A DNA stretch of 64,000 bases from contig NC_019682.1 in assembly GCF_000316575.1 (NCBI RefSeq), forward strand, positions 4,214,001-4,278,000. Reading direction: 5' to 3'. Shown in pieces: positions 9,117 to 18,894 of this stretch; position 1 is the stretch's first letter; every line of letters begins with the position of its first letter. Under the pieces are notes generated by a model, which was not told the origin of the DNA, searched no databases, and was given only the letters and a program-made list of their open reading frames with translations. The translations under genes and the position numbers were made by a program. The stretch is from Calothrix sp. PCC 7507 (GTDB lineage Bacteria > Cyanobacteriota > Cyanobacteriia > Cyanobacteriales > Nostocaceae).

Positions 9117-10844
9117 TCAAAATTTGTTATTTTGTGACTGGTTACTGCCAAAAGGAATAAAGGATGTAGCTTTTGGTAAGATAGCTGCTGCGCCTTCCCT
9201 GGATAAATCTGTTAACATGGCGATCGCTACATTTAACAAACGATTCGGCTGTAAGTCATCTTTAACCAGGTTCCACAAGCTTTGGACTTCTGCTGTGTGG
9301 AGACGGTCATCTGCGGTTACCGCCAGTACCAACTGTTGACGGAGAAATTTGCCCTCTTCCGATAACAGGAATTGCAAACCGAGCTGCGCTGTAGGTAAGA
9401 CATCAAAGTTATGATCAGTGCGAGCGATCGCAATCAAGTTTTCTAAGCGTTGCCATTGGAATTTACCATCCTTAAACAACACATTCAGTAACCGTCGCCG
9501 TAGTTCCGTAGATTCCCCGGTCAGCAACCGCCGTGCTATATACGGATAACCCACCTCAACAATTTTAAAATCTGGGTTGAGGCTCAGAGCAATACCCTCT
9601 TGGGTGACTAGCGAACGAATAATCAAAGCAAACTTTGCTGGAACTCGGAAAGGATATTCATACATCAGTTCCGAAAATTCGTCGGTAATAGTTTTAAAGT
9701 TAAAATCCCCGACGTTTTTGCCAATGGCGTTTCCCAACACCGCCTCTAATGCTGGGACAATTGGGCAAATATTGATGTCTGGAGTCAGAAACCCTAATTT
9801 GACAAAATCAGCAGCTAAATCGCTGTAGTCCTTGTTCACGACATGCACCAACGCATCCACCAGCGTTTCTTTGGTGGTTTCTTCTAGCTGATCCATCATG
9901 CCAAAATCAATGTAGGCCATCCGTCCATCAGGCATAGCAAACAAGTTACCTGGATGGGGGTCAGCGTGGAAGAAACCGTGTTCCAATAGCTGCTGTAAGC
10001 CTGATGTGACACCAACTTTGATGATTTCTTCTGGGTCTAAACCTGCAGCACGGATGCTTTGAGTGTCTGTGAGCTTAAAGCCATTAATCCATTCCAGGGT
10101 TAAAACCCGGCTATTGGTATAACGCCAGTAAATACTGGGAACTTTCACGCGGGGGTCATTGCGGAAGTTGTGAGCAAATTGTTCGGCGTTCCGACCCTCA
10201 TTGATGTAGTCAATTTCTTCAAATAACTTTGTCCCAAACTCATCCACAATCAAGGTGAGGTCGTGACCGAGATTGAGGGGTAGCCAGGGCGCAAGCCAAC
10301 TTGCGCCCCAACGCAGCAGATACAGGTCGCGTGTAAGGATTGGGCGTAAGTTGGGGCGTTGTACCTTCACGGCTACCTCTTCGCCACTGATCAAACGACC
10401 GCGATAGACTTGTCCCAAGCTGGCGGCGGCTACAGGAGTTGGTGACAGTTCACTGAACATCTCCTGAACTGGACGCGCAAGTTCAGTTTCAATGATTTGG
10501 TAGGCGAGTCCATTGTCGAAAGCTGGTAACTGGTCTTGCAGTTTCACCAGTTCTTCCAAAAAGCTTTTGTGGATGAGGTCAGGTCTAGTGGATAGGGATT
10601 GACCAACCTTGATAAAAGTGGGGCCAAGGCGAGTGAGCAGTTCTCGCAACTGAGTGGCGCGTTTCTTCTTGTTCTGCTCAATTTGATCTTGCCATTCATC
10701 AAACTTGAGATTCAGAATAAATCCGGCAAAAGACCAGATAATTCTAATTAAACGCCCCCAAGCGAGCCAGGGACGGTAACGATAGTAACGAGCGATCGCG
10801 TCTGGATTATAGCGCCTGAGTAGAGCAGGTTGATACTGACCCAC
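9117..10844 (-). CDS. ABC1/UbiB (AarF) family kinase-like protein
   Basis: A 575-residue member of the ABC1/ADCK family of atypical protein-kinase-like ATPases. Visible hallmarks are the KxGQ motif FIKVGQSLSTRPDL (KVGQ at 79-82), the alanine-rich nucleotide loop AAASLGQVYRG, the VAVKVQRP lysine, and the catalytic-core motifs FHADPHPGNLF and YIDFGMMDQL. In plants and cyanobacteria these proteins influence prenylquinone and tocopherol metabolism and are associated with plastoglobules or membranes. In E. coli UbiB supports ubiquinone synthesis. Which paralogue this is cannot be settled here. The C-terminal 130 residues are an extra helical region common in cyanobacterial members. Confidence 0.9.
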   Translation of the reverse strand: MGQYQPALLRRYNPDAIARYYRYRPWLAWGRLIRIIWSFAGFILNLKFDEWQDQIEQNKKKRATQLRELLTRLGPTFIKVGQSLSTRPDLIHKSFLEELVKLQDQLPAFDNGLAYQIIETELARPVQEMFSELSPTPVAAASLGQVYRGRLISGEEVAVKVQRPNLRPILTRDLYLLRWGASWLAPWLPLNLGHDLTLIVDEFGTKLFEEIDYINEGRNAEQFAHNFRNDPRVKVPSIYWRYTNSRVLTLEWINGFKLTDTQSIRAAGLDPEEIIKVGVTSGLQQLLEHGFFHADPHPGNLFAMPDGRMAYIDFGMMDQLEETTKETLVDALVHVVNKDYSDLAADFVKLGFLTPDINICPIVPALEAVLGNAIGKNVGDFNFKTITDEFSELMYEYPFRVPAKFALIIRSLVTQEGIALSLNPDFKIVEVGYPYIARRLLTGESTELRRRLLNVLFKDGKFQWQRLENLIAIARTDHNFDVLPTAQLGLQFLLSEEGKFLRQQLVLAVTADDRLHTAEVQSLWNLVKDDLQPNRLLNVAIAMLTDLSREGAAAILPKATSFIPFGSNQSQNNKF

Positions 10845-11038
10845 GCCTTTATTTGCCTCTTCAACTGGGAAATTTACTCTTTTTTTGTTCGTTTCCTGAC
10901 TTGCAAGCTACTTGCCAGTGCAAGATACCGATAGTTTTTATAAAAAACAATTAAACTTTACCCATTTCCGGGTAGTGTTTGCGGCGATATAAGCCTACAT
11001 TACTACTCAGATTTATCTATCTTTTTCTTAATTATACT

Positions 11039-11350
11039 TTATAAAACTACAAAGTTTCTCCCTTGCCCAGGATTTGCAGCAGATACAGAAACTGAGTATC
11101 TATATCTACCATCAGCAACAACCTGAAACAGTATTACTACAGTTGATGAAGGTATAATGTTTTTTAAAAAAATAGTAACATTTGTGACAAAGTTGTCTCC
11201 GGTTCTGTAACTTCTGCTTTGATCAACCTTAGTGTGATAAAAAATACGTAATTCATCAGGTTTGGCTATCCACAACTTCTCAGAATGCTGAGGAAATTTG
11301 CTACCTGTAATAACAGCTAATACTGAATTAAGCGCACAATATTTCAACAC
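11039..11350 (-). CDS. Possible small hypothetical protein (103 aa)
   Basis: A minus-strand frame starting at a GTG and encoding 103 residues. Its second half (KIFYH-like strand region to SVSAANPGQGRNFVVL) reads like a beta-rich secreted or periplasmic domain, but no signal peptide, ribosome binding site or known motif is visible. It sits in the otherwise empty stretch between the ABC1 gene and the injection-system cluster. It could be a gene remnant or a chance frame. Confidence 0.25.
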   Translation of the reverse strand: MLKYCALNSVLAVITGSKFPQHSEKLWIAKPDELRIFYHTKVDQSRSYRTGDNFVTNVTIFLKNIIPSSTVVILFQVVADGRYRYSVSVSAANPGQGRNFVVL

Positions 11351-11501
11351 CCTGAATTGATCAATAGAGATTTTGAATTTTGCCGAAAGTCTGACCCCAG
11401 GCTTTCTGGGATTTAGAACTTTCCCAGACTAATTTTGAATTTCCCCCAGGGGTTGACTCTCATCTGCTATGTCTAAAAATTGCAGTGGAGAATATTAATC
11501 T

Positions 11502-13112
11502 ATGCCAATTACACCAACTTATCCAGGTGTGTACATTGAAGAAATTCCCAGCGGTGTACGTACCATCACAGGTGTAGCCACATCTATTACAGCGTTTATA
11601 GGTAGTGCGCTCCGGGGTCCCGACGATGAACCGGTGATCATCAATAACTACGGGGATTTTGAGCGCATTTTTGGTGGGTTGTGGGTCAAAAGTAATTTGG
11701 GTTACGCCGTCCGGGACTTTTATGCCAATGGCGGCAGTCAGGCAATCATTGTCCGGCTCTATAACCCAGACCCCGGAAAGCCCGAAGCCACTCCGGCAGT
11801 GCCAGCCCCACCCGCGCAAGCAACATTGACTGTTGGTAGCTTAAATTTAGTAGCTGCCTACAAAGGAGCCTGGGGCAGTAACTTGCGTGCCCGCATTGAC
11901 TATGACGTTAACCCCGATGACAATGCAGCTAAACAGTTTGGTGCCGACCTGACCCACAACGACCTGTTTAACCTGACCGTGCGAGATACAGGGGCGGGGG
12001 GCATTACTGAGCAGTTTCGTAATCTGACTGTGAAAAATAGCTCTCGCCGAGTTGATAATGTTCTGAAAAATAGTTCACAGTTGGTAAGAGCCACAGGAAC
12101 ATTTCCTGGAACTACAATTCCTACTGCCAGCCCTACTCCTGCGGCGGGAAGTGACCCTTGGTCTGATGCTAATTCCTCAAAAGTGACAACGCCAGCCTCA
12201 GATGGGATCAATCTAACTTACGCCGATAACTTCGTCCCTGTTGGAGCAGAAGCCAATAAAAAAGGGCTGTACGCTCTACTAAAAGCTGACATCTTCAACT
12301 TACTGTATATTCCATTTTATAAAGATACAGGTGTTGACACCAACTTGATTGCTGATGCCGCCAAGTTTTGTGAAAACCATCGCGCCTTTTTGATTATTGA
12401 TTCGCCCCCCAATAGTAGTAAAGACAGCATCAAAACTTGGGTGAACGGCTTACCAACAAAGAGCAACCACGTAGCAGTATTCTTCCCGACACTATTGGTT
12501 CCCAACCCATTACGCAGCAACCAAGTAGAAGAATTTGGTGCTGGTGGTGTAGTTGCCGGGATATTTGCCCGCACAGATGCCCAGCGTGGTATTTGGAAAG
12601 CTCCCGCAGGTTTAGAAACAACCCTCGTGGGTGTGCCCCAGCTGAGTGTACCACTGACGAATCAGGAAAATGGGGAACTGAACCCCTTGGGAATTAACAG
12701 TTTGCGGGCCTTTCCTGGGGTTGGTCGAGTGGTGTGGGGTTCACGCACCCTACAAGGAGACGATCGCCTAGCCTCAGAATGGAAATATATCCCTGTAAGG
12801 CGACTGGCTCTTTATATTGAAGAAAGCCTGTATCGGGGTACGCAATGGGTAGTATTTGAGCCGAATGATGAGCCACTCTGGTCACAAATTCGGTTGAATA
12901 TTGGTGCTTTCATGAACAATCTTTTCCGCCAAGGGGCTTTTCAAGGTAAGACTCCACAAGAAGCCTACTTTGTCAAGTGCAGCAGTGAAACCACGACCCA
13001 GAACGACATCAACCTGGGGATTGTCAACATTGTCGTCGGCTTTGCACCACTGAAGCCCGCTGAATTTGTGATTCTCAAGATTCAGCAGATTGCTGGTTCA
13101 ATCGCAACCTAA
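11502..13112 (+). CDS. Contractile tail sheath protein (Pvc2/gp18-like)
   Basis: The 536-residue product is a phage tail sheath protein. The N-terminus PTYPGVYIEEIPSGVRTI is the sheath-family signature for the arm that links subunits, followed by TGVATSITAFIGSALRGP and FGGLWVKSNLGYAVRDFY. The conserved C-terminal sheath domain ends in WVVFEPNDEPLWSQIR, FMNNLFRQGAFQGKTPQEAY and NIVVGFAPLKPAEFVILKI. Sheath subunits stack around the inner tube and contract to drive it through a target membrane. Only one sheath gene is present, whereas PVC and Afp particles encode three. It starts the injection-system cluster, 15 bases before the tube gene. Confidence 0.95.
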   Translation: MPITPTYPGVYIEEIPSGVRTITGVATSITAFIGSALRGPDDEPVIINNYGDFERIFGGLWVKSNLGYAVRDFYANGGSQAIIVRLYNPDPGKPEATPAVPAPPAQATLTVGSLNLVAAYKGAWGSNLRARIDYDVNPDDNAAKQFGADLTHNDLFNLTVRDTGAGGITEQFRNLTVKNSSRRVDNVLKNSSQLVRATGTFPGTTIPTASPTPAAGSDPWSDANSSKVTTPASDGINLTYADNFVPVGAEANKKGLYALLKADIFNLLYIPFYKDTGVDTNLIADAAKFCENHRAFLIIDSPPNSSKDSIKTWVNGLPTKSNHVAVFFPTLLVPNPLRSNQVEEFGAGGVVAGIFARTDAQRGIWKAPAGLETTLVGVPQLSVPLTNQENGELNPLGINSLRAFPGVGRVVWGSRTLQGDDRLASEWKYIPVRRLALYIEESLYRGTQWVVFEPNDEPLWSQIRLNIGAFMNNLFRQGAFQGKTPQEAYFVKCSSETTTQNDINLGIVNIVVGFAPLKPAEFVILKIQQIAGSIAT

Positions 13113-13126
13113 GGAGAATAAAAATT

Positions 13127-13654
13127 ATGGAGTTTACGGTTAATCCCTTGCGATTTGACCCTTATAAAAACTTCAAATTTCGGGTCAAGTGGGATGGCAA
13201 ATATGTTGCAGGGGTGAGCAAAGTTGGCTCTCTCAAGCGGACAACCGAAGTGGTGAAACACCGTGAAGGTGGAGATCCCAGCAGTTCCCGCAAATCTCCA
13301 GGACGCACCGAGTATGAGGCGATCATGCTAGAACGAGGCGTCACCCATGACCTAGAGTTTGAGCAGTGGGCTAGTAGAGTGTGGAACTTTAAAAATGCCC
13401 AAGCCGGAGCCGATCAGCGGACTCAGGAAGTATCCCTGGCAAATTTTCGTAAAGACATCATTATCGATGTGTTTAACGAAGCCGGGCAAAAAGCGATATC
13501 TTACAAAATTTATCGCTGCTGGGTTTCAGAATATCAGGCTTTGCCCGACTTAGACGCCAATGCCAATGCGATCGCCATTCAACATATCAAGCTAGAAAAT
13601 GAAGGCTGGGAACGAGACGAAGAAGTAAAAGAACCAAAAGAAGAGAGTTTTTAA
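13127..13654 (+). CDS. Contractile tail inner tube protein (gp19/Pvc1-like)
   Basis: A 175-residue protein of the T4 gp19-like tail tube family. It opens with NPLRFDPYKNFKFRVKWDGK, the usual beta-strand entry, and continues with VSKVGSLKRTTEVVKHREGG and WASRVWNF. These proteins form hexameric rings that stack into the tube delivered by contraction. It has a clean ribosome binding site (AAGGAG) and follows the sheath gene directly. The C-terminus is strongly acidic (ERDEEVKEPKEESF). There is a single copy, in contrast to systems with two or three tube paralogues. Confidence 0.93.
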   Translation: MEFTVNPLRFDPYKNFKFRVKWDGKYVAGVSKVGSLKRTTEVVKHREGGDPSSSRKSPGRTEYEAIMLERGVTHDLEFEQWASRVWNFKNAQAGADQRTQEVSLANFRKDIIIDVFNEAGQKAISYKIYRCWVSEYQALPDLDANANAIAIQHIKLENEGWERDEEVKEPKEESF

Positions 13655-13717
13655 CTTTGTGTCCTAGTGTCTTTGTTTTGAACCACAAAGACACTAAAAA
13701 AAATCGGTAGCTTGAAG

Positions 13718-14431
13718 ATGCGTCCATTATCCGCTGAGGAATTATTGAGAGTTTGGGAGCAAGGATTAATGCAGTCGCCTATACAAAGGGCGTTAACACT
13801 GCTAACATCTGCCTGTCCAGAAACCCCTCCTCAGCAACTAGCAGAACTGAGTATTGGTCAACGGGATGCTTTATTGCTGACTTTGCGGGAGTGGACTTTT
13901 GGTACACAAATCCAGAGTTTGGCAACTTGTCCCGAATGTGGTGAAAATCTGGAACTCACATTTAGTGTTGCAGATATTCGCGTTGCTACCCCAACTCAGT
14001 TAACAGAAAAGTTGATAGTAAATTTTGCTGACTATGAGATTGAGTTACGATTACCCAATAGCTTGGATCTCATGACAGTAAGCGATTCTATAACTTTGCT
14101 GGAACGCTGTTTGCTAGGTGTATATCATCAGGGGAAAGTCCAGTCTACCCAGCAACTACCAACTGATGTAGTCAATGCCGTGGTAGCAAAGATGGCTCAG
14201 GCTGACCCCCAAGCAGATCTACAGCTTAACCTCGTTTGTCCTGCGTGCAGTCATCAGTGGCTATCTACTTTCGATATCGTTGCTTTTTTTTGGAGCGAGA
14301 TTCAGGCTTGGGCAGTGCGGACTATCCGTTCGGTGCATATCCTCGCTACTGCTTATGGTTGGCGGGAGGCAGATATTTTGGCGATGAGTCCCTATCGACG
14401 ACAGTTGTATTTGGAGATGGTAGGCAAATGA
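13718..14431 (+). CDS. Zinc-ribbon baseplate hub assembly chaperone-like protein
   Basis: About 237 residues, starting at the ATG at 13718 (a TTG six bases earlier is the alternative). It contains LSIGQRDALLLTLREWTFG and two Cys pairs, CPECGE (about 71-76) and CPACSH, that would form a zinc ribbon. The pattern 'RDALLL.LRE..FG..L...A.CP.CGE.LEL.F' is that of proteins in injection-system clusters named T4-family baseplate hub assembly chaperone. Its role would be to help fold or assemble the hub and spike rather than to be part of the particle. The last four bases overlap the next gene (ATGA). Confidence 0.65.
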   Translation: MRPLSAEELLRVWEQGLMQSPIQRALTLLTSACPETPPQQLAELSIGQRDALLLTLREWTFGTQIQSLATCPECGENLELTFSVADIRVATPTQLTEKLIVNFADYEIELRLPNSLDLMTVSDSITLLERCLLGVYHQGKVQSTQQLPTDVVNAVVAKMAQADPQADLQLNLVCPACSHQWLSTFDIVAFFWSEIQAWAVRTIRSVHILATAYGWREADILAMSPYRRQLYLEMVGK

Positions 14432-15234
14432 GTAACTATCTCAGCAATTTGGTAGCTAGGAGTATCAATCCGGTGGATGTCCTGCAACCGCGATTACCAT
14501 CCCTGTTTGAGCCGATACCAGGGTTGAGTGGTGTGGTGTCTGGACAAGTGGGAGAACAGGAGCAACTCACGATTAATGCTCAACCAGAAGAAATCGAGGT
14601 GAGAAAGTCGCCAAGGCAAAAGCAAGCGGTTGATTGGGAACCGTCAGCAGAGAAACCGCCTCTTCACCTCCCTCATCCGACTCTCTCAGTTCCATCTCCC
14701 AGAGCAGATTTGATCCCCGCCACTGAGTATCCTTCTGCTCAACCACCATCCTTCATTGGTGAGCGATTCCCGCCTGTAGTCGTCCGTACTGAACCACAGA
14801 GACAAACTGCACCAGAACCTAGGGTGATTCAGCAAATTATCAATCAGCAGACGATAAATGAGCGAATTATCACCCCTGGGGAACCATTGACGCCTGTCAG
14901 TCCCAAAATCTCAAACAGCAATTCTGAACAACCGACAGCGATCGCTCCACAAATAACACCAGTGTCACCCGATACTGAAACTAGAAAAAATTTGGCGTCC
15001 CCCACAACAACTGTAGTCATACCAGGGCAAGTAACGCCTGCAATTAAGTCAATCGTGACAGCATCTTTGCCACCAACGACAACATCACAACCAGCACCAG
15101 TAATTCAGGTAACGATTGGACGCATTGAAATTCGCGCCACACCTCCAACCAAAGAACCATCAACGCGATCGCATCCGACAGCGGCTGTGATGGGACTAGA
15201 TGAATACCTGCGTCAACGGGGAGGTGGCAAATGA
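14428..15234 (+). CDS. Proline-rich, mostly disordered CIS protein; possible tape measure or linker
   Basis: 268 residues from the ATG at 14428, which overlaps the stop of the chaperone gene. The frame is open further upstream, but that part lies inside the preceding coding region. The middle is low-complexity and rich in Pro, Ser, Thr and Gln. The C-terminus is compact and conserved-looking: VIQVTIGRIEIRATPP, then VMGLDEYLRQRGGGK. That ending is familiar from small proteins next to Pvc15/Pvc16-type genes in many eCIS loci, but no function is established that I know of. It is the only protein here that could set tube length, yet it lacks the long helical core of a usual tape measure protein. 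Confidence 0.6.
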   Translation: MSNYLSNLVARSINPVDVLQPRLPSLFEPIPGLSGVVSGQVGEQEQLTINAQPEEIEVRKSPRQKQAVDWEPSAEKPPLHLPHPTLSVPSPRADLIPATEYPSAQPPSFIGERFPPVVVRTEPQRQTAPEPRVIQQIINQQTINERIITPGEPLTPVSPKISNSNSEQPTAIAPQITPVSPDTETRKNLASPTTTVVIPGQVTPAIKSIVTASLPPTTTSQPAPVIQVTIGRIEIRATPPTKEPSTRSHPTAAVMGLDEYLRQRGGGK

Positions 15235-16565
15235 GTAACTCACTAGCGATCGCCGCTGTCACCAGTACCTTGCGTTCTCTGCTGCAACAGCGCTTTGACA
15301 CCAATGGTTTTGGGAGTGTGACTGTCACCACTAAACCCCTAGATAGAGCACGTAGTAATACCAATGGCGATGGTAATCAGGTAAATCTGTTTCTCTATCA
15401 AACCAAAGAAAATGCTGCTTGGAGAAATCAGGATCTGCCCTCCCAGGTAAAGCCGGGAGAAACAGCACAGCCACCCTTAGCCCTGAACCTCTATTACTTA
15501 TTAACAGCCTACGCCCAGAATGATGACTTTCCCGAACCCATTAGTCATCGCTTACTGGGGGAGGCGATGAGTGTGCTGCATGACTATCCCATTCTCAAAT
15601 CTGGGGATATTAAAGCAGCTTTACCCGCAGCCGATGTCGATAAATATGACTTATACGACCAAATCGAAAAAGTGCGGATTACGCCCCAATCCCTCAGTTT
15701 AGATGAACTGTCAAAATTGTGGACGACTTTTCAAACCCAATATCGCATTTCCACCGCCTACGAAGTTGCTGTGGTGTTAATTGAAAGCACCCGTCCCACA
15801 AAAGCCCCATTACCGGTACTGGCGCGGGGTGCTGATGACCAAGGTGTGACTACCCAGGCGAATACAATTCCCCCATTCCCCACACTCACAGCCATCAACT
15901 TCACCGCCATCGAAGCAGCGAGGTTGAATCTGCCAGGTTATCAAAAATATTTACTCCAAAAACCTGTAGCTAATTTGGGAGATGGCCTCACCTTAATTGG
16001 CTACAACCTGGATGGTGTGAGTGTCCAGGTCATCTTTAGCCATCCCCAACTACTAACGCCCAACCAGATTAACATCCCAGTTGCCAATCGCACACCCAGC
16101 GAAATCAATTTAACAATTCCCACAGGACAGCCAGACAAGTGGCCACCGGGATTTTACACAGTTGCTGTAGTAACAGACAGCACCAGCAATGGATTGCCCT
16201 TAGCATTAGCAGCCAAAATAGAAGCGATCGCCGCCGTCAGAGACAACAGCGACCCCAACAAACCCAATAATGTCATTTTGACAGTTACTAGTAATTCCCA
16301 GATATTGCCCAGTCAAAAGGCGTTCTTAGTGTTGAATGGACAGGATGCAGCATTCACAGTTAGCGATCGCGAATTAACTGCCAAATCCCACCCCACACCA
16401 ACCAACACCTTGCAATTTGAACTGGGTGACATAGCGGCGGGTATCTATCAGGTGCGACCTCGTTTGCGGGTAGATGGGGTAGATAGTCTAGTTATTGACT
16501 ATTCAGTCACACCCCTCGTCTTGCCACTGACCTTTATCGCCGAACAGGGATTGAGCATACCATGA
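15231..16565 (+). CDS. DUF4255 tail terminator/cap protein (Pvc16-like)
   Basis: A 444-residue protein whose first about 190 residues match the DUF4255 (Pvc16 N-terminal) family: LAIAAVTSTLRSLLQQRF, VNLFLYQTKENAAWRNQDLP, LALNLYYLLTAYAQ and LLGEAMSVLHDYPIL. In eCIS particles this domain caps the end of tube and sheath. The rest consists of Ig/IPT-like beta domains (GDGLTLIGYNLDG and similar), extra to the minimal cap. It overlaps both neighbours by four bases, so its translation is coupled to the proline-rich protein and to the AAA+ ATPase. Confidence 0.85.
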   Translation: MSNSLAIAAVTSTLRSLLQQRFDTNGFGSVTVTTKPLDRARSNTNGDGNQVNLFLYQTKENAAWRNQDLPSQVKPGETAQPPLALNLYYLLTAYAQNDDFPEPISHRLLGEAMSVLHDYPILKSGDIKAALPAADVDKYDLYDQIEKVRITPQSLSLDELSKLWTTFQTQYRISTAYEVAVVLIESTRPTKAPLPVLARGADDQGVTTQANTIPPFPTLTAINFTAIEAARLNLPGYQKYLLQKPVANLGDGLTLIGYNLDGVSVQVIFSHPQLLTPNQINIPVANRTPSEINLTIPTGQPDKWPPGFYTVAVVTDSTSNGLPLALAAKIEAIAAVRDNSDPNKPNNVILTVTSNSQILPSQKAFLVLNGQDAAFTVSDRELTAKSHPTPTNTLQFELGDIAAGIYQVRPRLRVDGVDSLVIDYSVTPLVLPLTFIAEQGLSIP

Positions 16566-18640
16566 ACAACCTAGAGTCTTGGCAGAAAAATAACGAAGAA
16601 TACCTGACTAAGGCCTTAGCATGGCTGCGTCTGTGCCTCCAGCGACAAGTACAGCGATTAGAAGCGGGGAAAACCTCCCCCCATCCCACACCGCTAGCAT
16701 CCAAGCGACCCTTTCTTGGGCGTTCTCACTTGCCTGCTCTCCCGCCCGGCTCACCTGATGTAATTACTGAAGAACAAATATCGAAAGCTACAGCAGAAGT
16801 CGCCGATGCTGAAGCCTTACAACCACCGCCCGCGATGGTGATTTTGCGGCAACGGCTGGGGCTTTCGCCCTTTGAGCAGAAAGTATTGCTGTTATGCGCG
16901 GCTATAGAATTAGATACACGCATAGCTGGACTCTGTGCCCTAGCTCAGGACAATCCCAATCAGTCTTACCCTACCTTTGCCCTAGCCCTAACCATCTTCG
17001 ATCAACCAGCTTGGGACATACTTTCACCAGAACGCCCCTTGCGGTATTGGCGGCTCATTGAAATCAATCAACCAAGTACCCAACCCCTCACCACCAGTCC
17101 CTTGCGGGCAGATGAGCGGATAGTCAACTACCTCAAAGGGCTAAATTATTTAGATGACCGCTTGACACCCTTGCTTGTGTCCTTGGATGCAGGGGGTTTA
17201 GAGTATAAATTACCACAATCGCAACAGACAAAAGTTGAAGAAATTACCCAATATCTGAGACAAGATCAACAGCGATCGCCCATAATTCAACTGTTGGGTA
17301 CAGACTCCCCTAGCAAAGAACTAGTAGCACAGCAAGCGGCTATCAATCTGAGTTTATTTCTCTACAGCCTATCAGTAGAACTATTGCCATCTCAGGCGAC
17401 GGAATTAGAAACCTTTGCTCGTCTGTGGGAGCGAGAAAGCCTGTTGCTACCCATTGCTCTTTACGTGGATGCCCAGGAAATTGCCGAAACACAGGTTCCA
17501 CCCTTGCACAGGTTCCTTTCCCGGAGTCATGGCTTGCTATTTCTCAGTAGCCGCGAAAATCGGTCTAATTTTAGTCGCCCCACAATTTTAGTAGATGTTG
17601 ATAAACCCACCCCAACAGAACAACAGCAACTCTGGGAAACAATGCTGGGCGATCGCGCTGCAGAAAGTCCTGCTCAACTAGCCAGCCAGTTTAACCTCAA
17701 TCCTTTGAGCATTCAACAGATTGCTCAGACAGTGTTGACCAAACCCTTCAGCCACCAAGCAGATTTCCATGAACAACTTTGGTCAACTTGTTTAGCAACT
17801 AACCGTCCTCAATTAGATATTTTGGCTCAACGCCTAGATCCCAAAGCCACCTGGGACAACATCGTGCTACCAGAAGAGGAGACTAGTCTGCTGCACCAAA
17901 TTGCCGACCAAGTGCGGCAGCGTCACAAAGTTTACCAAGATTGGGGCTTCCAAAATCGCATGAACCGGGGATTGGGAATCAGCGCCCTATTTGCCGGGGA
18001 AAGTGGCACAGGGAAGACAATGGCGGCTGAGGTAATTGCTAATGACTTACGTCTAAATCTATACAAAATTGATCTATCTGCAGTCGTGAGTAAATACATT
18101 GGGGAAACAGAGAAGAATCTGCGACGGCTATTTGATGCGGCCGAAGATGGCGGCGCGATATTATTTTTTGATGAAGCTGATGCCTTATTTGGCAAGCGGA
18201 GTGAAGTAAAAGATTCCCATGACCGCTACGCCAACATAGAAATTAACTATCTACTGCAGCGGATCGAAGCCTTTCGGGGGCTAGCGATTTTGGCAACCAA
18301 TATGAGAAATGCCCTAGATCATGCCTTTGTCCGCCGCCTGCGCTTCATCGTCACCTTTACCTTCCCCACACCCGCTGACCGTCAGAAGATGTGGCAAAGA
18401 GCATTTCCGCCAGAAATGCCCACAGAGATCCTGGACTTTAGCCGTTTAGCTAGACTCAATCTGACCGGGGGTAGTATTCATAACATCGCCTTAAATGCAG
18501 CATTTCTCGCAGCCCAACAAGAGACACCCGTCACCATGTCCTTAGTGCTGCAAGCGGCGCGGACAGAGTTTCGGAAATTGGATCGACCAATCAACGAGAT
18601 AGACTTTCGCTTTTGTGAACCGACGGGGGTGACAGCATGA
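16562..18640 (+). CDS. AAA+ ATPase of the injection system (Pvc15-like)
   Basis: A 692-residue protein with one C-terminal AAA+ module: Walker A GESGTGKT (about 478-485), Walker B ILFFDEADALFGKRSEVKD (about 533-551), and the sensor and arginine-finger region ATNMRNALDHAFVRRLRF. The first 400 residues form the large helical N-terminal region typical of Pvc15/Afp15 proteins. These ATPases are conserved in eCIS loci and are thought to help particle assembly, cargo loading or disassembly. The module is FtsH/CDC48-like in type and is not ClpV, which argues against a type VI secretion system. It overlaps its neighbours by four bases on each side. Confidence 0.92.
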   Translation: MNNLESWQKNNEEYLTKALAWLRLCLQRQVQRLEAGKTSPHPTPLASKRPFLGRSHLPALPPGSPDVITEEQISKATAEVADAEALQPPPAMVILRQRLGLSPFEQKVLLLCAAIELDTRIAGLCALAQDNPNQSYPTFALALTIFDQPAWDILSPERPLRYWRLIEINQPSTQPLTTSPLRADERIVNYLKGLNYLDDRLTPLLVSLDAGGLEYKLPQSQQTKVEEITQYLRQDQQRSPIIQLLGTDSPSKELVAQQAAINLSLFLYSLSVELLPSQATELETFARLWERESLLLPIALYVDAQEIAETQVPPLHRFLSRSHGLLFLSSRENRSNFSRPTILVDVDKPTPTEQQQLWETMLGDRAAESPAQLASQFNLNPLSIQQIAQTVLTKPFSHQADFHEQLWSTCLATNRPQLDILAQRLDPKATWDNIVLPEEETSLLHQIADQVRQRHKVYQDWGFQNRMNRGLGISALFAGESGTGKTMAAEVIANDLRLNLYKIDLSAVVSKYIGETEKNLRRLFDAAEDGGAILFFDEADALFGKRSEVKDSHDRYANIEINYLLQRIEAFRGLAILATNMRNALDHAFVRRLRFIVTFTFPTPADRQKMWQRAFPPEMPTEILDFSRLARLNLTGGSIHNIALNAAFLAAQQETPVTMSLVLQAARTEFRKLDRPINEIDFRFCEPTGVTA

Positions 18641-18894
18641 ATATCAATGTGAACATTGAGCGCTTGATTTTAGATGGTGTATCAATTCCTCAGGCACAGC
18701 GTCCTGTATTACAGGCAGCGGTGGAGGCAGAATTGGGGCGACTGCTGGCAGCAAACGGTTTAGCGCCCAGCTTGATGGGTGGGGGGGCAGTACCTAGCAT
18801 CTCAGTTAGTAGTATGCAATTACCATCTCATAGTAATTATACGGTGATGGGGCAGCAGATTGCCCAAGCTGTATATCGGGGGATTGGGTCATGA
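18637..18894 (+). CDS. Small conserved eCIS-cluster protein (85 aa)
   Basis: An 85-residue protein beginning NINVNIERLILDGVSIPQAQ, followed by a helical stretch (LQAAVEAELGRLLAANGL) and a glycine-rich linker. Short proteins with the same 'IERLxLDG' opening commonly lie between the AAA+ ATPase and the DUF4157 genes in related clusters; their role is unknown to me. Four-base overlaps with both neighbours leave little doubt that it is translated. Confidence 0.7.
   Translation: MNINVNIERLILDGVSIPQAQRPVLQAAVEAELGRLLAANGLAPSLMGGGAVPSISVSSMQLPSHSNYTVMGQQIAQAVYRGIGS

Noticed and set aside
12430-12697. Antisense and alternative-frame ORFs over the sheath gene
   Set aside because: Shadow frames of a strongly conserved sheath gene with no independent support.
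14236-14427. Longer N-terminus for the proline-rich protein (start at 14236)
   Set aside because: That part lies within the chaperone gene in another frame; the ATG at 14428 with the ATGA overlap fits the operon pattern.
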